Numbered from the stretch's first letter, positions 1 to 13,492 are shown. The stretch is 64,000 nucleotides of DNA from Acanthaster planci (GCF_001949145.1 NW_019091355.1:3534476-3598475); one strand, 5' to 3'. Numbers and translations are program-made. The notes: generated from the sequence alone by a model not told the origin.

Positions 1-80
1 TTGAAAAGAAGCTGGCACTGGCAAGCTTCAGCTATTTGAGAAAGATACCTATAATACACTGCAGTGGAACAACATGCATG

Positions 81-211
81 CTTTTTTTTTTTTTAAGAAA
101 GCACACTCTCGCTTTTGTCCCAACCTGACAATTCCTTGCTAATTGCTTCTTTTTTTTTTTTTAAGAAAGCACACACTCGCTTTTGTCCCAACCTGGCAAT
201 TCCTTGCTAAT
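81..211. repeat. Tandem duplication of a ~68 bp unit with poly-T start
   Basis: Two adjacent units each consist of a T-run followed by AAGAAAGCACAC, then CGCTTTTGTCCCAACCTG and CAATTCCTTGCTAAT. The first AAGAAAGC is at 95 and the second at 163, a period of 68 bases. The two units differ at only a few positions, so the duplication looks recent or slipped. It directly abuts the inverted-repeat element at 212-458. Confidence 0.85.
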
Positions 212-458
212 GGGTAATTCCAGAAATTAGGCGTCCAAAAGTGTGACTTTTTTGTGTCCCTGTTACATTTGACCTTTGTTATTTGACATGGAAATATCAC
301 AAAAATTGATTTCAAACTATTACTATTTGTTTGGCAAGCAATTTGCATTAATTCATCACTCTTGGAAATTAGAAAATGTGTTCTGAACTTACAAAATCAT
401 ATGTCAGATGTGACAGTGACACGCACAAAAAATGGACCCCTAATTGATGGAATTCCCC
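212..458. mobile_element. MITE-like foldback element, family A copy 1
   Basis: The left end (GGGTAATTCC, then GTGTCCCTGTTACATTTGAC at 254) is matched in inverted orientation by the right end (GTCAGATGTGACAGTGACAC, then GGAATTCCCC). The arms are about 60 bases and imperfect. The middle and right half resemble the element at 2703-2935, sharing for example ATTGATTTCAAACTATT, TTGGCA, AATTTGCAT and TCATATGTCAG. There is no coding capacity, so this is a non-autonomous DNA element or its remnant. Confidence 0.65.
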
Positions 459-2702
459 AAATACGCTGTATAACAAATTTCAAAACCATTACAGTGTACC
501 CATAGATGTCCATGCACATCGTCACATTTTGCTAAAAACTGAGGACAGGGTATTGTGCTTCCTAATGAGCCTACCGTACAGTAACACTTTCCCATAGACA
601 AAGCACAAGCACTCAGCACCGAGGACACTACACTGATGACCGAGGACAGGCAAACACCCTTTGTTCCCTTTATATCCTGTTCTCTATGACAAAGTAATAC
701 AAGAGAAGGCCTACATCTGAACACGCAGAAACTGACAATGCACATGCATGCTGAAGTTATCAACACATTCATACACGTATGTATTCTCCCACGCTCCTCG
801 CCCGGATTTTTGCCAGAATTTGCAAGGCGACCCCTGACCACCTTGCAGGGGAAGCCGATGACCTCTGAATGTCAAACATACATGTACGGTACATGCACAC
901 ATGTGCCATTTGATTTCTGCCAAATGGTGGACTTCAATGGATTCAGGAAGGTTTTCAGGACAAAAATGCCATTTGGAAGCTGAGCGAAGTTGAACAGAGC
1001 CTTCAGATTCTTAAAGACCTGGCCAAGACCTTTAAAAGTAGCCGACTACCAGCATATCATACCGGTGCCTCACTTCTTCTTTGTGCATGCAATTACTGGT
1101 ACACTGTATTGTATGCATGTTATTTATTAGCTGCAGACAATTAGCGTCAGCTTTTTTCTTTTGTTTCCAAATTTCTTTTTTTCATTTTATTTAACAATGC
1201 AGGACATACAGGTATAAGAAGACATTTCTAGCCTCTCTTTACAGAATGAAACCATGGCAGAAATGGTACCCTACAGAAAAGACTGGCACTGCAGTATACT
1301 GTATAGTTTTATTGCCCCAGCCGTTGGCTCTCACAAAGGACCCTGAAAGGCTCAAGCAAAAGCAGGGCATTTATACCACGCCAAGCCAAGGCAACAGTAC
1401 TTAGCCACTACTGCTAAGCCCTGCATAATAAATACACTGGGCACCACTTCCGAGAAATCCAATTTGCATAACCGCACTGTCTGTACAGTATTCCAATTGT
1501 CTGCTGTGGTGTGGTTTAGAGTATTCTGTAAACACGGAATGAGGGGATGAATGGCACCCCAGCCAAGTGAGGTGAAGTCCAGGGTACTGAAATGCTACTG
1601 TCTCCAAGCATGTACAGGTACATGTACATGTATGTAGGTGCAACTTGCAGTGAGGTATGTACATGTACATGTGATCCCATACACCTGACCTGGTCCAATG
1701 CTGAGGAACATACATCTTTGAATGAATGGTCTATTCCATTCCGTGCACTTACATGTCATAAACAACCACGGCTGGCTGCTGTGAACGATGAAATAAAAGA
1801 AGTGTTTTCAATTCCGTAAATCAGTCATATCAGTAATTGCTACATGTACAATGTACAAGAATGTAAATGTACTATACCGGAAACATCTAAGTACATGCAA
1901 TCTTACCTGAGGGCATTCATTTTATTAACAGATGAAACTATTCCTATTTTTAGCAATACTTGTTACAGTAAAGTAAAAAATGATGAGAAATTGGAACATG
2001 ATAGCCTTCCTCAGGCACACTATCGGTACAATAAACACAATACATGCCAGCTATGAAATCATACAAACTGTGGCTTTGTGTCCATGGGTCATTTTCATAA
2101 TGTCAAGTGGTTTGAAAAAAAAAAAAAGCCCTCTCCAGTGCAAGGCTCCTGCAGGGAGTCAAGATGTGCACGTACAATGTGTGTGACAGATCTACAGGGA
2201 GAGCCTGCATACTCAACACGAACAGTTGCCATACGTCCAGACACACGTGTGTGAACCCCTTGGATGCTTCATGCGTGATTATTAAGTTACCGCCAACGAC
2301 TGCCACGCAATGTAATGGCGTACGTGGCTGGAGGTTTCTCCCCGTACAGTGCGCAATGAACGCACAGCATATGCTTGAGATAGTGGTGGACAGGAGACTT
2401 GCCACGTCCGAATCACCCGGCTGTGGGCAACAACACCACACGGGTCTATGGGAAATGTCCGCAGATGAAAGCCACTAGCTTCCGTAATATGCGCATGTAT
2501 TATTCCTGGCTACGGACGAGGGATGCGGACATGGGCCTGACGGATGCACAATAATCAAGCAGAATGGATGTCTGCACAGGAGGGCAAGAATCAGTCAATG
2601 ATAAATGCATGGTGTAAAAATCTGTGTTCCGCAGAAGAAGCAAAAGCAATTCTGGACTGTTGAAAGGCTGTGTAACAGATGGAGGCTTTGGAATGAATTA
2701 TC

Positions 2703-2935
2703 GGATCATTCTATAAATTCCGGGTCCCTGTTACATCTGACATCTGTAATTTAACATGGACATAACAAGGAAATAAATTGATTTCAAACTATTTCAATTG
2801 TTTGGCAGGTAATTTGCATGAATTTATTGCCCTTGGAAAATCGAGAATGTGTTCTAAAATTACAAGTACAAAAATCATATGTCAGCTGTGACAGGGACAC
2901 ACAAGAAAGTGAACCCTTAATTAACAGAATGATCC
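2703..2935. mobile_element. MITE-like foldback element, family A copy 2
   Basis: The outermost ten bases GGATCATTCT at 2703 recur as AGAATGATCC ending at 2935. Inside them GGGTCCCTGTTACATCTGACA pairs with TGTCAGCTGTGACAGGGACAC. The internal sequence is alignable with 212-458 over most of its length, which shows a dispersed family rather than a chance hairpin. No open frame is visible. Confidence 0.7.
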
Positions 2936-5900
2936 TATTGTGTATTGTCTCTTCTACACACGCTGGTCCCCTGATGGCCATGTACATGTATGTGCATGTA
3001 TGTCCTTCCAATTATGTTCAATGCAAAACTTAAGAATGCAAATAACATACAAATGCATGGGAACATGCACTCTGTGTGTGCCCGTTTCACTTGATGACCC
3101 ACATCTGTTAAACATTGGGATTTTTAAAGCAACTGCAAAGCAAAGCAATGAAAAAGATGCAGGTTACTGACTGACTGACAAAACGATTGATGACTTGCAG
3201 GTGCTACCAGGTAACATCCATGTACAGGTACCCTTAGAGGTTTTAAGAGGTGGGGGGTTTGTTTTTGGTTTTTATTGGGGGTATAAGACCAGATGACAGA
3301 ATGTGTAAAATGCCTCGGAAGACTTCCAGCATATCCTTACGATTCTAGCTGCTGCAGTGTGCAAATAACAGAGCTAAAATAACATAGCAAAGCTTACAAC
3401 ACTCGATTATTCGGCATCCTTCTTTTTTTGGCACAAGTGAGAAACAGATCATCCGTGGTGTAATGTTGGATGTACTTGTGCTTATTTTGATCAATGCAAA
3501 GATACACCAGTGCCAGCGCATACATGTGTATGAATACCTTTTCATGACTGAAAAGTATTTTGTTTGATCTATGCTAACTCATAGAGCTGTGCGATTATAG
3601 AATGTATGTAACAATCATATTGAAATCGGAGGATTTAGGACTGACAGGGATAGCTACATGTGTACCGGTACATTTATTGTGCACACATGTCATTGTACAT
3701 GAAGATGTGCCCTATACCTGAAATGGACGACGTACAGTATACATTATGCCCATCTTCTCACTCTCTCTCTTTTTTTTTCATGGGTGACATGTACATGTAG
3801 CTCCAATCACAGCACACTGGTGGTTAGCAGCCATGACTGCCCTGGCCCCAATTTATCATCAGCCCAGCATCAATTACAGTGATTACAGAGCTGGATGGTT
3901 TGAACAAGCCTGTGTACACATGTATGTACAGTAGTAGGATGCTGCTATGGGTACTAGCAAGGCCTGAAACATGATATACAGTTCATTTCTGCACAAAAGG
4001 GGACTGCGCTGTAATTTAGCACCAAAATCACGCCCTGGCGCCATGATAAGTCTGAGGGGCCGAGACAGTGACATGTATTAGTATCCCGGCATACAGGTTT
4101 CCTTCAGCTTGATGCCTGGAAAACCACAAGCACACTCTTTTAAATTGGTTACATTTCGAGGTATTGTTCCTCTCAGAAAACACACGGTACTCACAAAACA
4201 GAATGTAGACATAATTTGCCAAGAAAAAAGCAAGAACCATGTTTAAAATCTGTAAAATCTGACATAATGCATTTATGTACAATTTATATGATGTGCACGT
4301 GTGCACACGTATCTTGGCAACTACATTCTACCAATAATAAACCAAGAAAGACAACAGATGTAACTTTGTTATGGTCTCTAAATAAATAGTACCGCTAATT
4401 AGCTGTGTTACTACATACCGTTAACTGTATGACTTCCAGATATATCAATGTTGATGACTCCCAGCAATGTACGCATACTGAAGGTTTACATAAACTTACA
4501 TTATCTGATATGAATATATATGTAAGTATGCATTGTGACAGACACCAGAATCAAGAAATGACCTGCGTTTGTACAAAATGGACATCTTCAACAACTGCAT
4601 GTACATGTACACTGATAGTCCGTTACATTTACATAAGTGTGTACATCGTGTGTGTACCCACCTCAGAAAGCTCTTCTTACAGTTTCTCAGACGTTGGTAT
4701 ACAACATTTACGAATATCCAGCTTGATTCTTCCTCCCACGGCCAGCTGACTGAACAAAAAATCCCAGCTTAATTGAGACCAAGTTTTGCAAGCAGACAGC
4801 CAGTGACGCTGCGTCACTTGAAGCTGAATGTTGGTCAACACCTTCCTCTGAGAGAAACGCGCAAACACCCCTGTCGTGTACAACGTCCTGGACATGTACC
4901 CCTGGGGCCTATACATGCACAGTGCACCCCCAAGTCGGTGCTGCAGCCTTGCACGTGAGGCACTGAAGTGGTAGCTATGTTTCAACGCACTGGCTTGTTA
5001 AAACAAATGCGGGGTATCCCTGTAGCTCGGAGTCTTTTTGACCAGTGTTTGGCCCATGCGGATTTGGGGGCACGGGTCAGGTGACCACGAACAGGAACTC
5101 TTCACAGCCTACAGAAGGGCAAACCTGGCACACACCCCCATGATCTACTACTAGTACCCCATGCGTTCAGGCCACAGCCTACCTGTATCTCTTGCACTTG
5201 TTACAACCAATCGCTGGGGCTGAGGCCTTCCAAGTGCTACTCTTTCCTAATTCAATTAGGCCAGAGGAAATCATTGTAAGCTGGGGAAGGGGGGATGGGA
5301 GAGAAGGGGGGGACACCATGGCTCGTGATAAGAGTGGCTCTGAACACGTTTGAGGAAGACTCACATTGGCAGTGTGCTGCTTCTACAAATGGTCTTTGAC
5401 AGTTGACTAACGTTTCATTTCAAGTGGTTCTGTGATTTTGGGGAATGTCATCATGGCAAGCCCAAACCTACAGGAGCAAAAAATATTAAATACAGCCGAA
5501 TGCTTACTTTTTTGCTTTCTTTTCAAGTCACAATAATACAAATTTCTATACTAATTGAAACCAACTGTACAAATTACCTGTATCTGTTACCAAACTGTAC
5601 GGTGTCCCTTGTTTATCATTATCAACAAGAATTATTCAGGCATAGATTCAGATAGAGTAAATGCAACAATTTTTAAATTTCTTCACTGGCTTCCGAAGTA
5701 CATGTACATGTTAAGTTGGATGCTACATGTAAGTACCACACATGTACATGTAGTACTAAAAATCATGCGTCTAACATCTACTGGTTCATTGTATATGTAT
5801 ACAATGTTCATGATAGACACTGTACTTGTTCAGTGTACAGTACACGTGTATTACAGGTCTTATTAATCCAACTTGCAGCACATGGCAAACAGTCTCAGTA

Positions 5901-6726
5901 CAATGATTTGAACACTGCGTAAGGCACATCCCGCATCTTTCTTGTCGACCAATTCTTTTCTTTTTCTGAAGCCGTAATCTCTGCACAATGATTACCCTCA
6001 GACAACAGCCACCTGACCTGCTTCTCTTAGCTGGGGGGCACTGCTGGGGACCGGGAGGATTACCAGCCAGGAGTCCTAAATCCCCGGCCGAGACAATTCA
6101 ATTTACCTGGAGTCTGGGCACTGGGAAGCGATAAAGCCCAGTCGGATGGGCGGTGGCCCTACACATTGTAATCGCGGCCTACCCACCCGCATGACAGTGC
6201 CATATATCGTCCATCAAGACAACGGTTTGGAATTTCCCAGCTAAGAAGAGCTAATCGGGTAATGCAGCTAGGGTTAATTACAACATGTACACTCACTAAT
6301 GGCATTATCATCCACATGGGGTGTATCCAACAATTTTGATTCCTTGATACAAGCTCATGTGACACGAGGCACATACGTTCAACTGGTACAGTCCACAGAC
6401 CCAATTTTCACTTAACCTTGAAAAACTTCTTACACAACACTAAGTTGTACACATACATGTACAAAGTTACATGTACCACTGGAACATACATGTACAAGTG
6501 CTGTAGCTGTGCATAAGGCCAAGTTAGGAACAAAGTCCACGTACGTGTACATTTGCATACGTACTGTACAAATAGAACTTTCACTTTAGAACAGAAAGAA
6601 AATGAAACATGCATACATGTACATGTAAACTGTCAGTTTTGCCCATTAATATCTACTGGTACACATAGAAGTTTTTCATGTGACGTGAAACATGACGGGT
6701 TAAAGCATTTCAGGAAGCATACATCT

Positions 6727-6876
6727 AACAGCTGTTGCCTGTGGTGTAGGGGTCCATGGTGTTTTGTACACCCTAGGGGATAAATGGCACTGGAGATGAA
6801 ACCAAGGGTGCCATTTGCCCTCAAGGGTGTGCAAAACACCATGGACCCCAGTCACTGCAGGCAGCAACTGTTTTGT
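6727..6876. mobile_element. Long imperfect hairpin, MITE-like
   Basis: The left arm 6727-6790 contains GGGGTCCATGGTGTTTTG, then ACACCCT and AATGGCAC. The right arm 6808-6876 carries the reverse complement of each in mirror order (GTGCCATTT, AGGGTGT, CAAAACACCATGGACCCC). The arms are about 65 bases and the loop about 17 bases. Two arms matching almost end to end suggest a foldback transposon copy or a structured RNA; no family was recognised. Confidence 0.65.
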
Positions 6877-7619
6877 TACCCCAAGGTCATAGATTACACT
6901 GGAATGGTCTGAAATGCAAAGCGTATTTTATTGCAATGTAAATTAAAACCCTTTGACAACTTGAAACACTTGAACAGCAAATTCAGTATTGAATTACACT
7001 GAAAATTATTGATCATGATGTCCTTCGTTGACCGATATTTTTTGGGGGGGAAGGAAGGAGAAATCTAAGATCTATAACAAACTGGTTTACTCGAGAAACC
7101 TGGGATTCATAGAGCACTGGAGTTCTTGCCGACTGGTTACATTTCAAGACATTACATCAGATTCCTTTGAAAAGTATTGACAAGATTGAAGAGCAGACGA
7201 GAAGAGAGAATGGCATCAGCATTTTTTGTAAAGAGCAATGGCAATCACAGCAGAAATAGTGATCAGAATATACTCGTGTTCCATGAGCATAAGCTGGGTG
7301 CACTAACGGAAGTTTAATAACCCACGAGTCTCTGTCATGGTCAGAGTGAAGAGAGTAGCACATGCGAACAGACACAGTGCTTCAACGTCCCCCATAATGT
7401 CCCCCAGTGCAGATCTCCTACAATAACTAGTGCATAGTAGTACCACCATGGCTATCCACCTTTGTACCCAAGATGACACGATAACAACGCAGTGGACACG
7501 ACACGTCAACTGTGGGGAAAGATGTGTTATCCAGAATGCTCAATGCGTGAATGGTACATGCGCACTTGTAGCATATCACATGATCAATTCGCGACCAATA
7601 AAAATTCACTATCTATGAC

Positions 7620-7660
7620 CGTGGTACATGTACATGTATAACAAATGTACATGTACCACG
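7620..7660. repeat. Perfect 16 bp hairpin built of TACATGT palindromes
   Basis: CGTGGTACATGTACAT at 7620-7635 is followed by a nine-base spacer and the exact reverse complement ATGTACATGTACCACG at 7645-7660. It is the tidiest of the many TACATGTA-containing palindromes in the window. Confidence 0.75.
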
Positions 7661-9318
7661 TCCGTGGAGGCACTTGCATTTTTGGACCTACATGTACGTG
7701 TACGTCAGAATGTTGAGAGACTTTGAAGGTGGGCGCGTTTTCATGCACGTCTGTGTAAATGAAACGCTGACCGTCAAAAATCACATGACAGAAACTCCTG
7801 CACTGTACACATGCAGCAAGAGGCCCCCTGTTTGCAGTAAAGAATGAAATCCATGTACATGTACAAAATCCAATTCACCTGCCATGCAGCAGGCCCAGTG
7901 ACATGGAATCAGGATTTTCTCTAAGAGTGTAATGAATGATTAATTGATGCTCGTGTATCAACCGATGTACCGGTACTGCCATGCCAATATGACACTACGG
8001 TATCACCATACAAAAAATCGAAATCCTGACAATCGGCTGTAGATTACTCTGTAGCTCTAACTCGAGGCCAGACTGTTTGAAGTGTAACCCTTCTGACATC
8101 CGAGCAGACAACACATCTTTGAAAGTGGCCTCCAAAATAATGTCACATTGTACCTTCAAAGTGAATGCTGAGAACGAGTAGAGTAACCACCATCAACAGA
8201 TGCTCAGACTGTGCAACAGTAGACCGACCTGCAGGAATTGGTAACCCAATGCACAAGTGCAGCATGTGGGTAATTGGTGAATAGATACAAGGATGCATAC
8301 TTCAGTTTCATGTACCTGCATGTCAGACAGCTGCAGTGACGCCAGCAATTTTTAGTTGGCAAACACAGAACACGTAACGCACTGTAAATGTATGGCGGTT
8401 CATGTCGCATCATAACCTCAGTCTCATAGAAAGCATTCTCACATCCTGAAACTGTGGTATCGTTACATGCCTGACCGTGCTTGCTGTTTTGCAGGAATCA
8501 ACTCTATAGCCCTTTATCATGGGCAGCCATCATGCTTTCCCACCAAAACAATGTAATCAAACTGAGGCTGGAAGGGAAAAAACACTGTTCTCTTATGTGA
8601 AGTTGCATAACTGTTGTCAATGGGTCTACAGGGAACAAGACAAACATGACAGCATTACGTTAAAGGTCTACAATCCGGTCCAGCACTTAGAATCTCAATC
8701 TGATGATTTTTTTTACTTGTACGTAGAAGATGACTCTACATGTACAGTAATCAAAGCAGGGAGACATGAGGTTATATCACAACAGCAGGGTTCGAATTTT
8801 AACTTTTGGGGTATTGCTATTTTGGCCTCAAGAAGTGGGGCGTGTACATGTACTTTGAGGGAACCACGTCCAATAACAGAGGCAACAGGCCCAAATTTCT
8901 ACAAAGGAAAGGCACTGAGGCCAAGGTGTAAATATTCTGCATTTGAAATGAGTTACAAAATTGGAAAAACAAAAAAATGGTGTTTTACATGCTTGAACTT
9001 TCATATTTAAATATTTTATACCCATGACAAAACATCATATTTCAAGAAGTAACTGGCATATTTTTTTCTGACAAAGGATTTCTTCATTTAGAGAAAATTA
9101 ATAAAATAGAATCCAGTGAATTAGACTGTAGATTAAACAAAGAGAACATGTTTTGTTTCAATTTTCACACATCTTTTTCGACTACACAGTGCGAGCTTAC
9201 CAACCAAACCCCCATACCGTAAAGCTGACCAACCAAATTACGCCATGGAATGATCAGTTGCGCACATGTAGTTGAGTCTACGGCATGCGTGCATACATGA
9301 TCTGAAACTATGGGGACA

Positions 9319-9368
9319 AAAGACCTAGCCGTAGCTGTGGGGGCCCGTTTCAGAAACGGCCTAAGCCT
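9319..9368. mobile_element. Partial copy of the AGGCC-terminal foldback family
   Basis: This segment (AGACCTAGCCGTAGCTG, then GCCCGTTTC and GGCCTAAG) matches the right-hand end of the 29410-29532 element in the same orientation. It lies inverted and about 70 bases away from the fuller copy at 9438-9559, so the two pieces may form one nested or rearranged insertion. Confidence 0.55.
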
Positions 9369-9437
9369 TATGGCGCAGTATGGCTCTGTGGCACCTAGCA
9401 CCATGTCCGCCAGCTCGGCTGCCCTGGCTGTGCACTC

Positions 9438-9559
9438 AGGCCGTGTCCGAAACGGACTTCCAGAGCTACGTCTAGGTCTACTGTTGACGCGTCTCCACAC
9501 ATTTCCAATGGAGCAAAGACCTAGACTTAGCTCTAGACAAGAGATTCGGATGCAGCCTA
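9438..9559. mobile_element. Foldback MITE, family B copy 1
   Basis: The element begins AGGCCGTGTCCGAAACGG and ends GATTCGGATGCAGCCT; these termini are imperfect inverted repeats (AGGCCGTGTCCGAA against AGGCTGCATCCGAA). Internally GAGCTACGTCTAGGTCTA mirrors AGACCTAGACTTAGCTC, so nearly the whole 122 bases folds back. The reverse complement of 29410-29532 aligns across its full length at roughly 85 percent by eye. The element explains the apparent open reading frames on both strands here. Confidence 0.8.
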
Positions 9560-11636
9560 AGTTACCGTGCACCCATGTGGCGTGAAGATGATCATGTACT
9601 GGTAGACTGCAACACGAAATACATTCAGGAAATCTAGGGTGCTTTTATTCAGGGGCACCACTGACAGGAAGAACGGGGGAAACAGCCAGCTTTGGCCTTG
9701 GACAAAGTGGAAATATTCAGGGCACCACGGCCAATTGTAAAGGCACCGACCGCCACGGCCATGTGCATGCACACAAGACAGAAACGCTTTGGGAAGTTCA
9801 AGAGTGACCGTTGTCACTCATTTACTGGTAGTCATGATACCCATGATACGGTTTGTGCACAGGTTACCAGGGAATTCAATCAATGGTCGCGTTCGTACAT
9901 GTACAACAGACTCATTCCCATCCCTACTGTGTCCAGGGCCCACTACCCAGACTAAATGACAGGTGCACTTGTACTCACTGGTACCCACACTACATGTACT
10001 TTCACATTAAAGTTTATGCAACTAAAGAAAGTCAGGGAACAATAACGATATCATTTAAATCTGTTATGTAAAATATACAGTTTGACAGTAGGCTTATCGT
10101 GCTCTGAACTTCTGAAATTCAGAGCTTGTTTCTTTTGCCTTGGGGTACTTTGCTTGCCGGAGGGTGTTCAAAAGGTCACATCCCACATCACAGCAGGCAA
10201 CAATTATTAAATGTACGCATCTATATAAATGTGCGGTCATACTGCAAAAACTGTTGAGTCAAAGAGAACTGGCTATATGATACTACAAAAAGTAACCACA
10301 CAGGCCTATGGTAAAACACCTACATGTACATGTTCCCCTTTACATCAATTATGATTGATAGCAATTGGCAACTGAAGCCAACCTGTACCACTTCCTTGGT
10401 CATATTAATGCACCCTTGGGGCTACTGGCCACACACCCACCACAACCTTATGCTGTGGCACACCTTCATGTGCACAAACACACCCTTCCTTTGTCAGGGT
10501 GTCTCTTTTAGAACAGGTGCTTTCCAGAGTAATCAAATCTGTACATTTTGCAGATCCACTAAACATGTAGGGTGCCTAAGTTTGGAAATAATCGATGGGC
10601 AAGCTGTACCACCAGCTATGGTGCATGTACATGTACAATATGGCTTCTTTTAAGCATCCAAAGGATGCCTACATGTACATGTAGCTCCTAAGACAAGCCA
10701 ACTTTCCCTGGAGTCCTTGATGGACAAAAATGCGCAAGACAACAGTCATGTTGCTGGATATGTACATGGTACATGAATGATATATGTTTGCCAAAGACAG
10801 AAATTGTAATTTCCATACATTTAACCTCCATGATAAATTAATCATCACGGCGTAACGATCGGAAGGGGAGAAATTCCATATACTCGCATATATGGACATC
10901 ACTAGTTGTTCTCTGCAGTCACATCTTAGCCATTACAAAGCATTGTCCTAAAAAAGTCAAAACTTGGTCGGGAAATTGTTGATGCCTTTACTTGGGAAAC
11001 ACTAAGGATTTTTTATGTCAAGAGAATCATATCCAGATGTGAACTCTTTCCATTATCTCTTGTGGGACAGGTTCATGGTATTCACAATATCAGTGGTTGC
11101 CGGTACACATGTGTAATGTAACTTGTGGTGCGATGACCTTGTAGAATTGATACCGGTTTGGCCTATCCAGTTTCCAACCACTGACTTGGGCTTTTGATTA
11201 CCCCCCTCTCCTTGGATTTCTGCTATATAAATATGGAATAGCCTGCTTCAACCCTAATCGGTAACCCTTTTACAGTATGCGAACAACTGTGCTCACGTTG
11301 GAAGATTGAGAATGCCAGTAATAAAAACAAAAGTCTAATACAACACTTTACTGAGCTTGCAGTGCCTGGCTTCCTCATTACGAAAACAAAAACAAAACAC
11401 TAATGTACCGGTATCAACCAGATGAGCATATCCTACCTTCCTGTACATTGGCCACGTACTGTACAATTACATGTACCTGTACGTGCATTGGGTGTTGACC
11501 AAAGGAAGGGTGTATCAACCATCAAAATAGGGGAAAGGTGTGGAAAAGTCTACATGTACATACATGTACATACATGTAGACACAACAAAAGTTCAAGTAC
11601 TGTACAATATGACCGATGTACATGTACATACATGTA

Positions 11637-11811
11637 CAGTCGAACCTCGTTAATAAGAGGTCCTTTGGACTTGGCAAACTACCTTGTTATAACAGGAAAC
11701 CCGTATTATCAGGAATGAAAACAACGAAAAAGAAAGGATTGGGACCTAACAATTTCCTTGTCTTAAGCAGAACCTTGTATTAACAGTGCTCTTCTTAACG
11801 AGGTTCGACTG
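11637..11811. mobile_element. Non-autonomous pogo/Tigger-like (Tc1-mariner superfamily) element
   Basis: The 175-base element starts CAGTCGAACCTCGTTAATAA and ends with the inverted counterpart TTCTTAACGAGGTTCGACTG. TA dinucleotides flank both sides (11635-11636 and 11812-11813), consistent with a TA target-site duplication. CAGTCGAACCTCG-type termini are characteristic of pogo/Tigger-like elements. The interior is AT-rich and has no transposase frame, so this copy would depend on a transposase supplied elsewhere. Confidence 0.85.
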
Positions 11812-13492
11812 TACCACATAAATTATTTTAAATGTCAACATGTGACAGGGTTGCATAAATGCGTTGTTGAGAGACAATCCTTGAGAGAATGCTTGATTTC
11901 TTCACTATGCTGTCCTATTAAAAGGCATGATTAGCCCAAATTATCCTCAATCCTACAAAATCCTACGGGCAGTTTTAGAGGTTTTTGGAGGACTGCTGCT
12001 GCATAAAAAAATCATGCTCCTCAAAAAATCTAAGGGCACTTGCAAATAATGAACGATATGACAGAAACAGTGGATAACATCACCCAAAAAGGATGGTGTG
12101 ATTCATTTGTAATAATGTACCGTTTCACATTTATCCTGCCACGACTTTAATAATTAGTATAATCATTGTACGAATATAATCATCGTGAACGCGGTCCGCT
12201 CTCAGATCGCACCAGCTAGCCGACCCTGCATGCACGTATATGTACATGTATAACATGTACTCTGTACATGTACGTATTAGGCTTGCATGTACACATGTGC
12301 GAGTATGTCGCGTGCAGTTTCACTGTACATGGTACAATCTGTTACATATTTTTATTGGTTGGTAGAAAGTTTTCAGTGACAAGAGACCCAACCAATTATT
12401 GATCTTCTTTACGTGGCACTTAAGCAGAAAGCGGTGTGCCATGAGCTTTTGGTCGTCATCAAAACATTGCTCTGTGCATACATACAGCGTGTGAGCCCAC
12501 TGAATTCATGCAGGAAACCCCAGCGTGTCAGACCATAATCATACATAAGCATTGTCCCATTCACAAGTGTGTGTTGCTTTGACGTTTTCCCATTTTGATT
12601 GAGGTGGGTTTGTTACAGTCTGCATCAACTGAACAAAGTTGAAGTGCAGTTTAAACCTTCAAATCCCCTTTGGGATTTTTTTCAAAATTATGGTCACTGT
12701 TAGTGTTTCAAGTAAAAGAAATGCTAAAATTCAGGATGAAAATGCTCACTTCCACTTTTATTTCAATTCTTTTAAAGGGACACGTACATGTACATGTGTA
12801 CAACTGTATAGATTTGTAGGTTGAAACTCAGTTAAATGATGTAGTTTAATTTCATAGTGCCAAAAAAAAAAGAAAACGAGCACTGAGATGATTCATGTGT
12901 CGTAAACCCACATTTCTAATAGAACTAAAAATAAGCTAATTTAAAAATTGCCCCACGAACATTATAAACCATCAGAAAAAGTGGAAACAATAGTCTCCAG
13001 GGTATAAACAATTGTTTGATCTCATTTTGCACTTCTGTTTAATTGTTTTTTTTAAGGAGAGCGATTTGCTCTCCTGAGAGATTTGAGGAGATACTGTACA
13101 GTAGATTTATAACTCTCCTGGATTTTCTTAAAATGAAGAACTACACAGCCTATTCAAGAAATATCGGAGGATTCTTGAGGACTAAGGCTGTGTCCAATTC
13201 ATCCATGGGGGCAGTTGGAGGATTTTAAAGGATCGAGGGCGTACATGGTGTATCCTAGCCAAGGCAGCTACGGTTAGTCACTAGAGCACATGTGAATCAG
13301 AAACCGAATTGGAAAAATAATTTTTGTGTGCCAGACACTCTCCAGAGAGCTTGCTCTGTTGACAAGCACAAAACAAAACAGAGAAATAGTTCTACATTTG
13401 TTCTATGTTACACTAAAATAATCAAGATTCTGCAACAGCATTATGCATAAAATCAAGTGGTGGCATTTTGGAAACTGTGTTGACCTTTCCAA

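Noticed and set aside
440-841. 133-codon minus-strand frame
   Set aside because: Cys-rich random-looking product with no motif, partly overlapping a foldback element.
2103-2478. Overlapping 112- and 104-codon frames on opposite strands
   Set aside because: Neither resembles a protein family; the higher GC locally makes long frames more likely by chance.
8519-9010. 163-codon plus-strand open frame
   Set aside because: Longest frame in the left region, but it has no recognisable domain, no flanking splice logic, low-complexity stretches and no higher GC; probably chance.
9165-9585. Overlapping 135- and 91-codon frames on opposite strands
   Set aside because: They coincide with the self-complementary family B repeat and its fragment, which explains openness on both strands.
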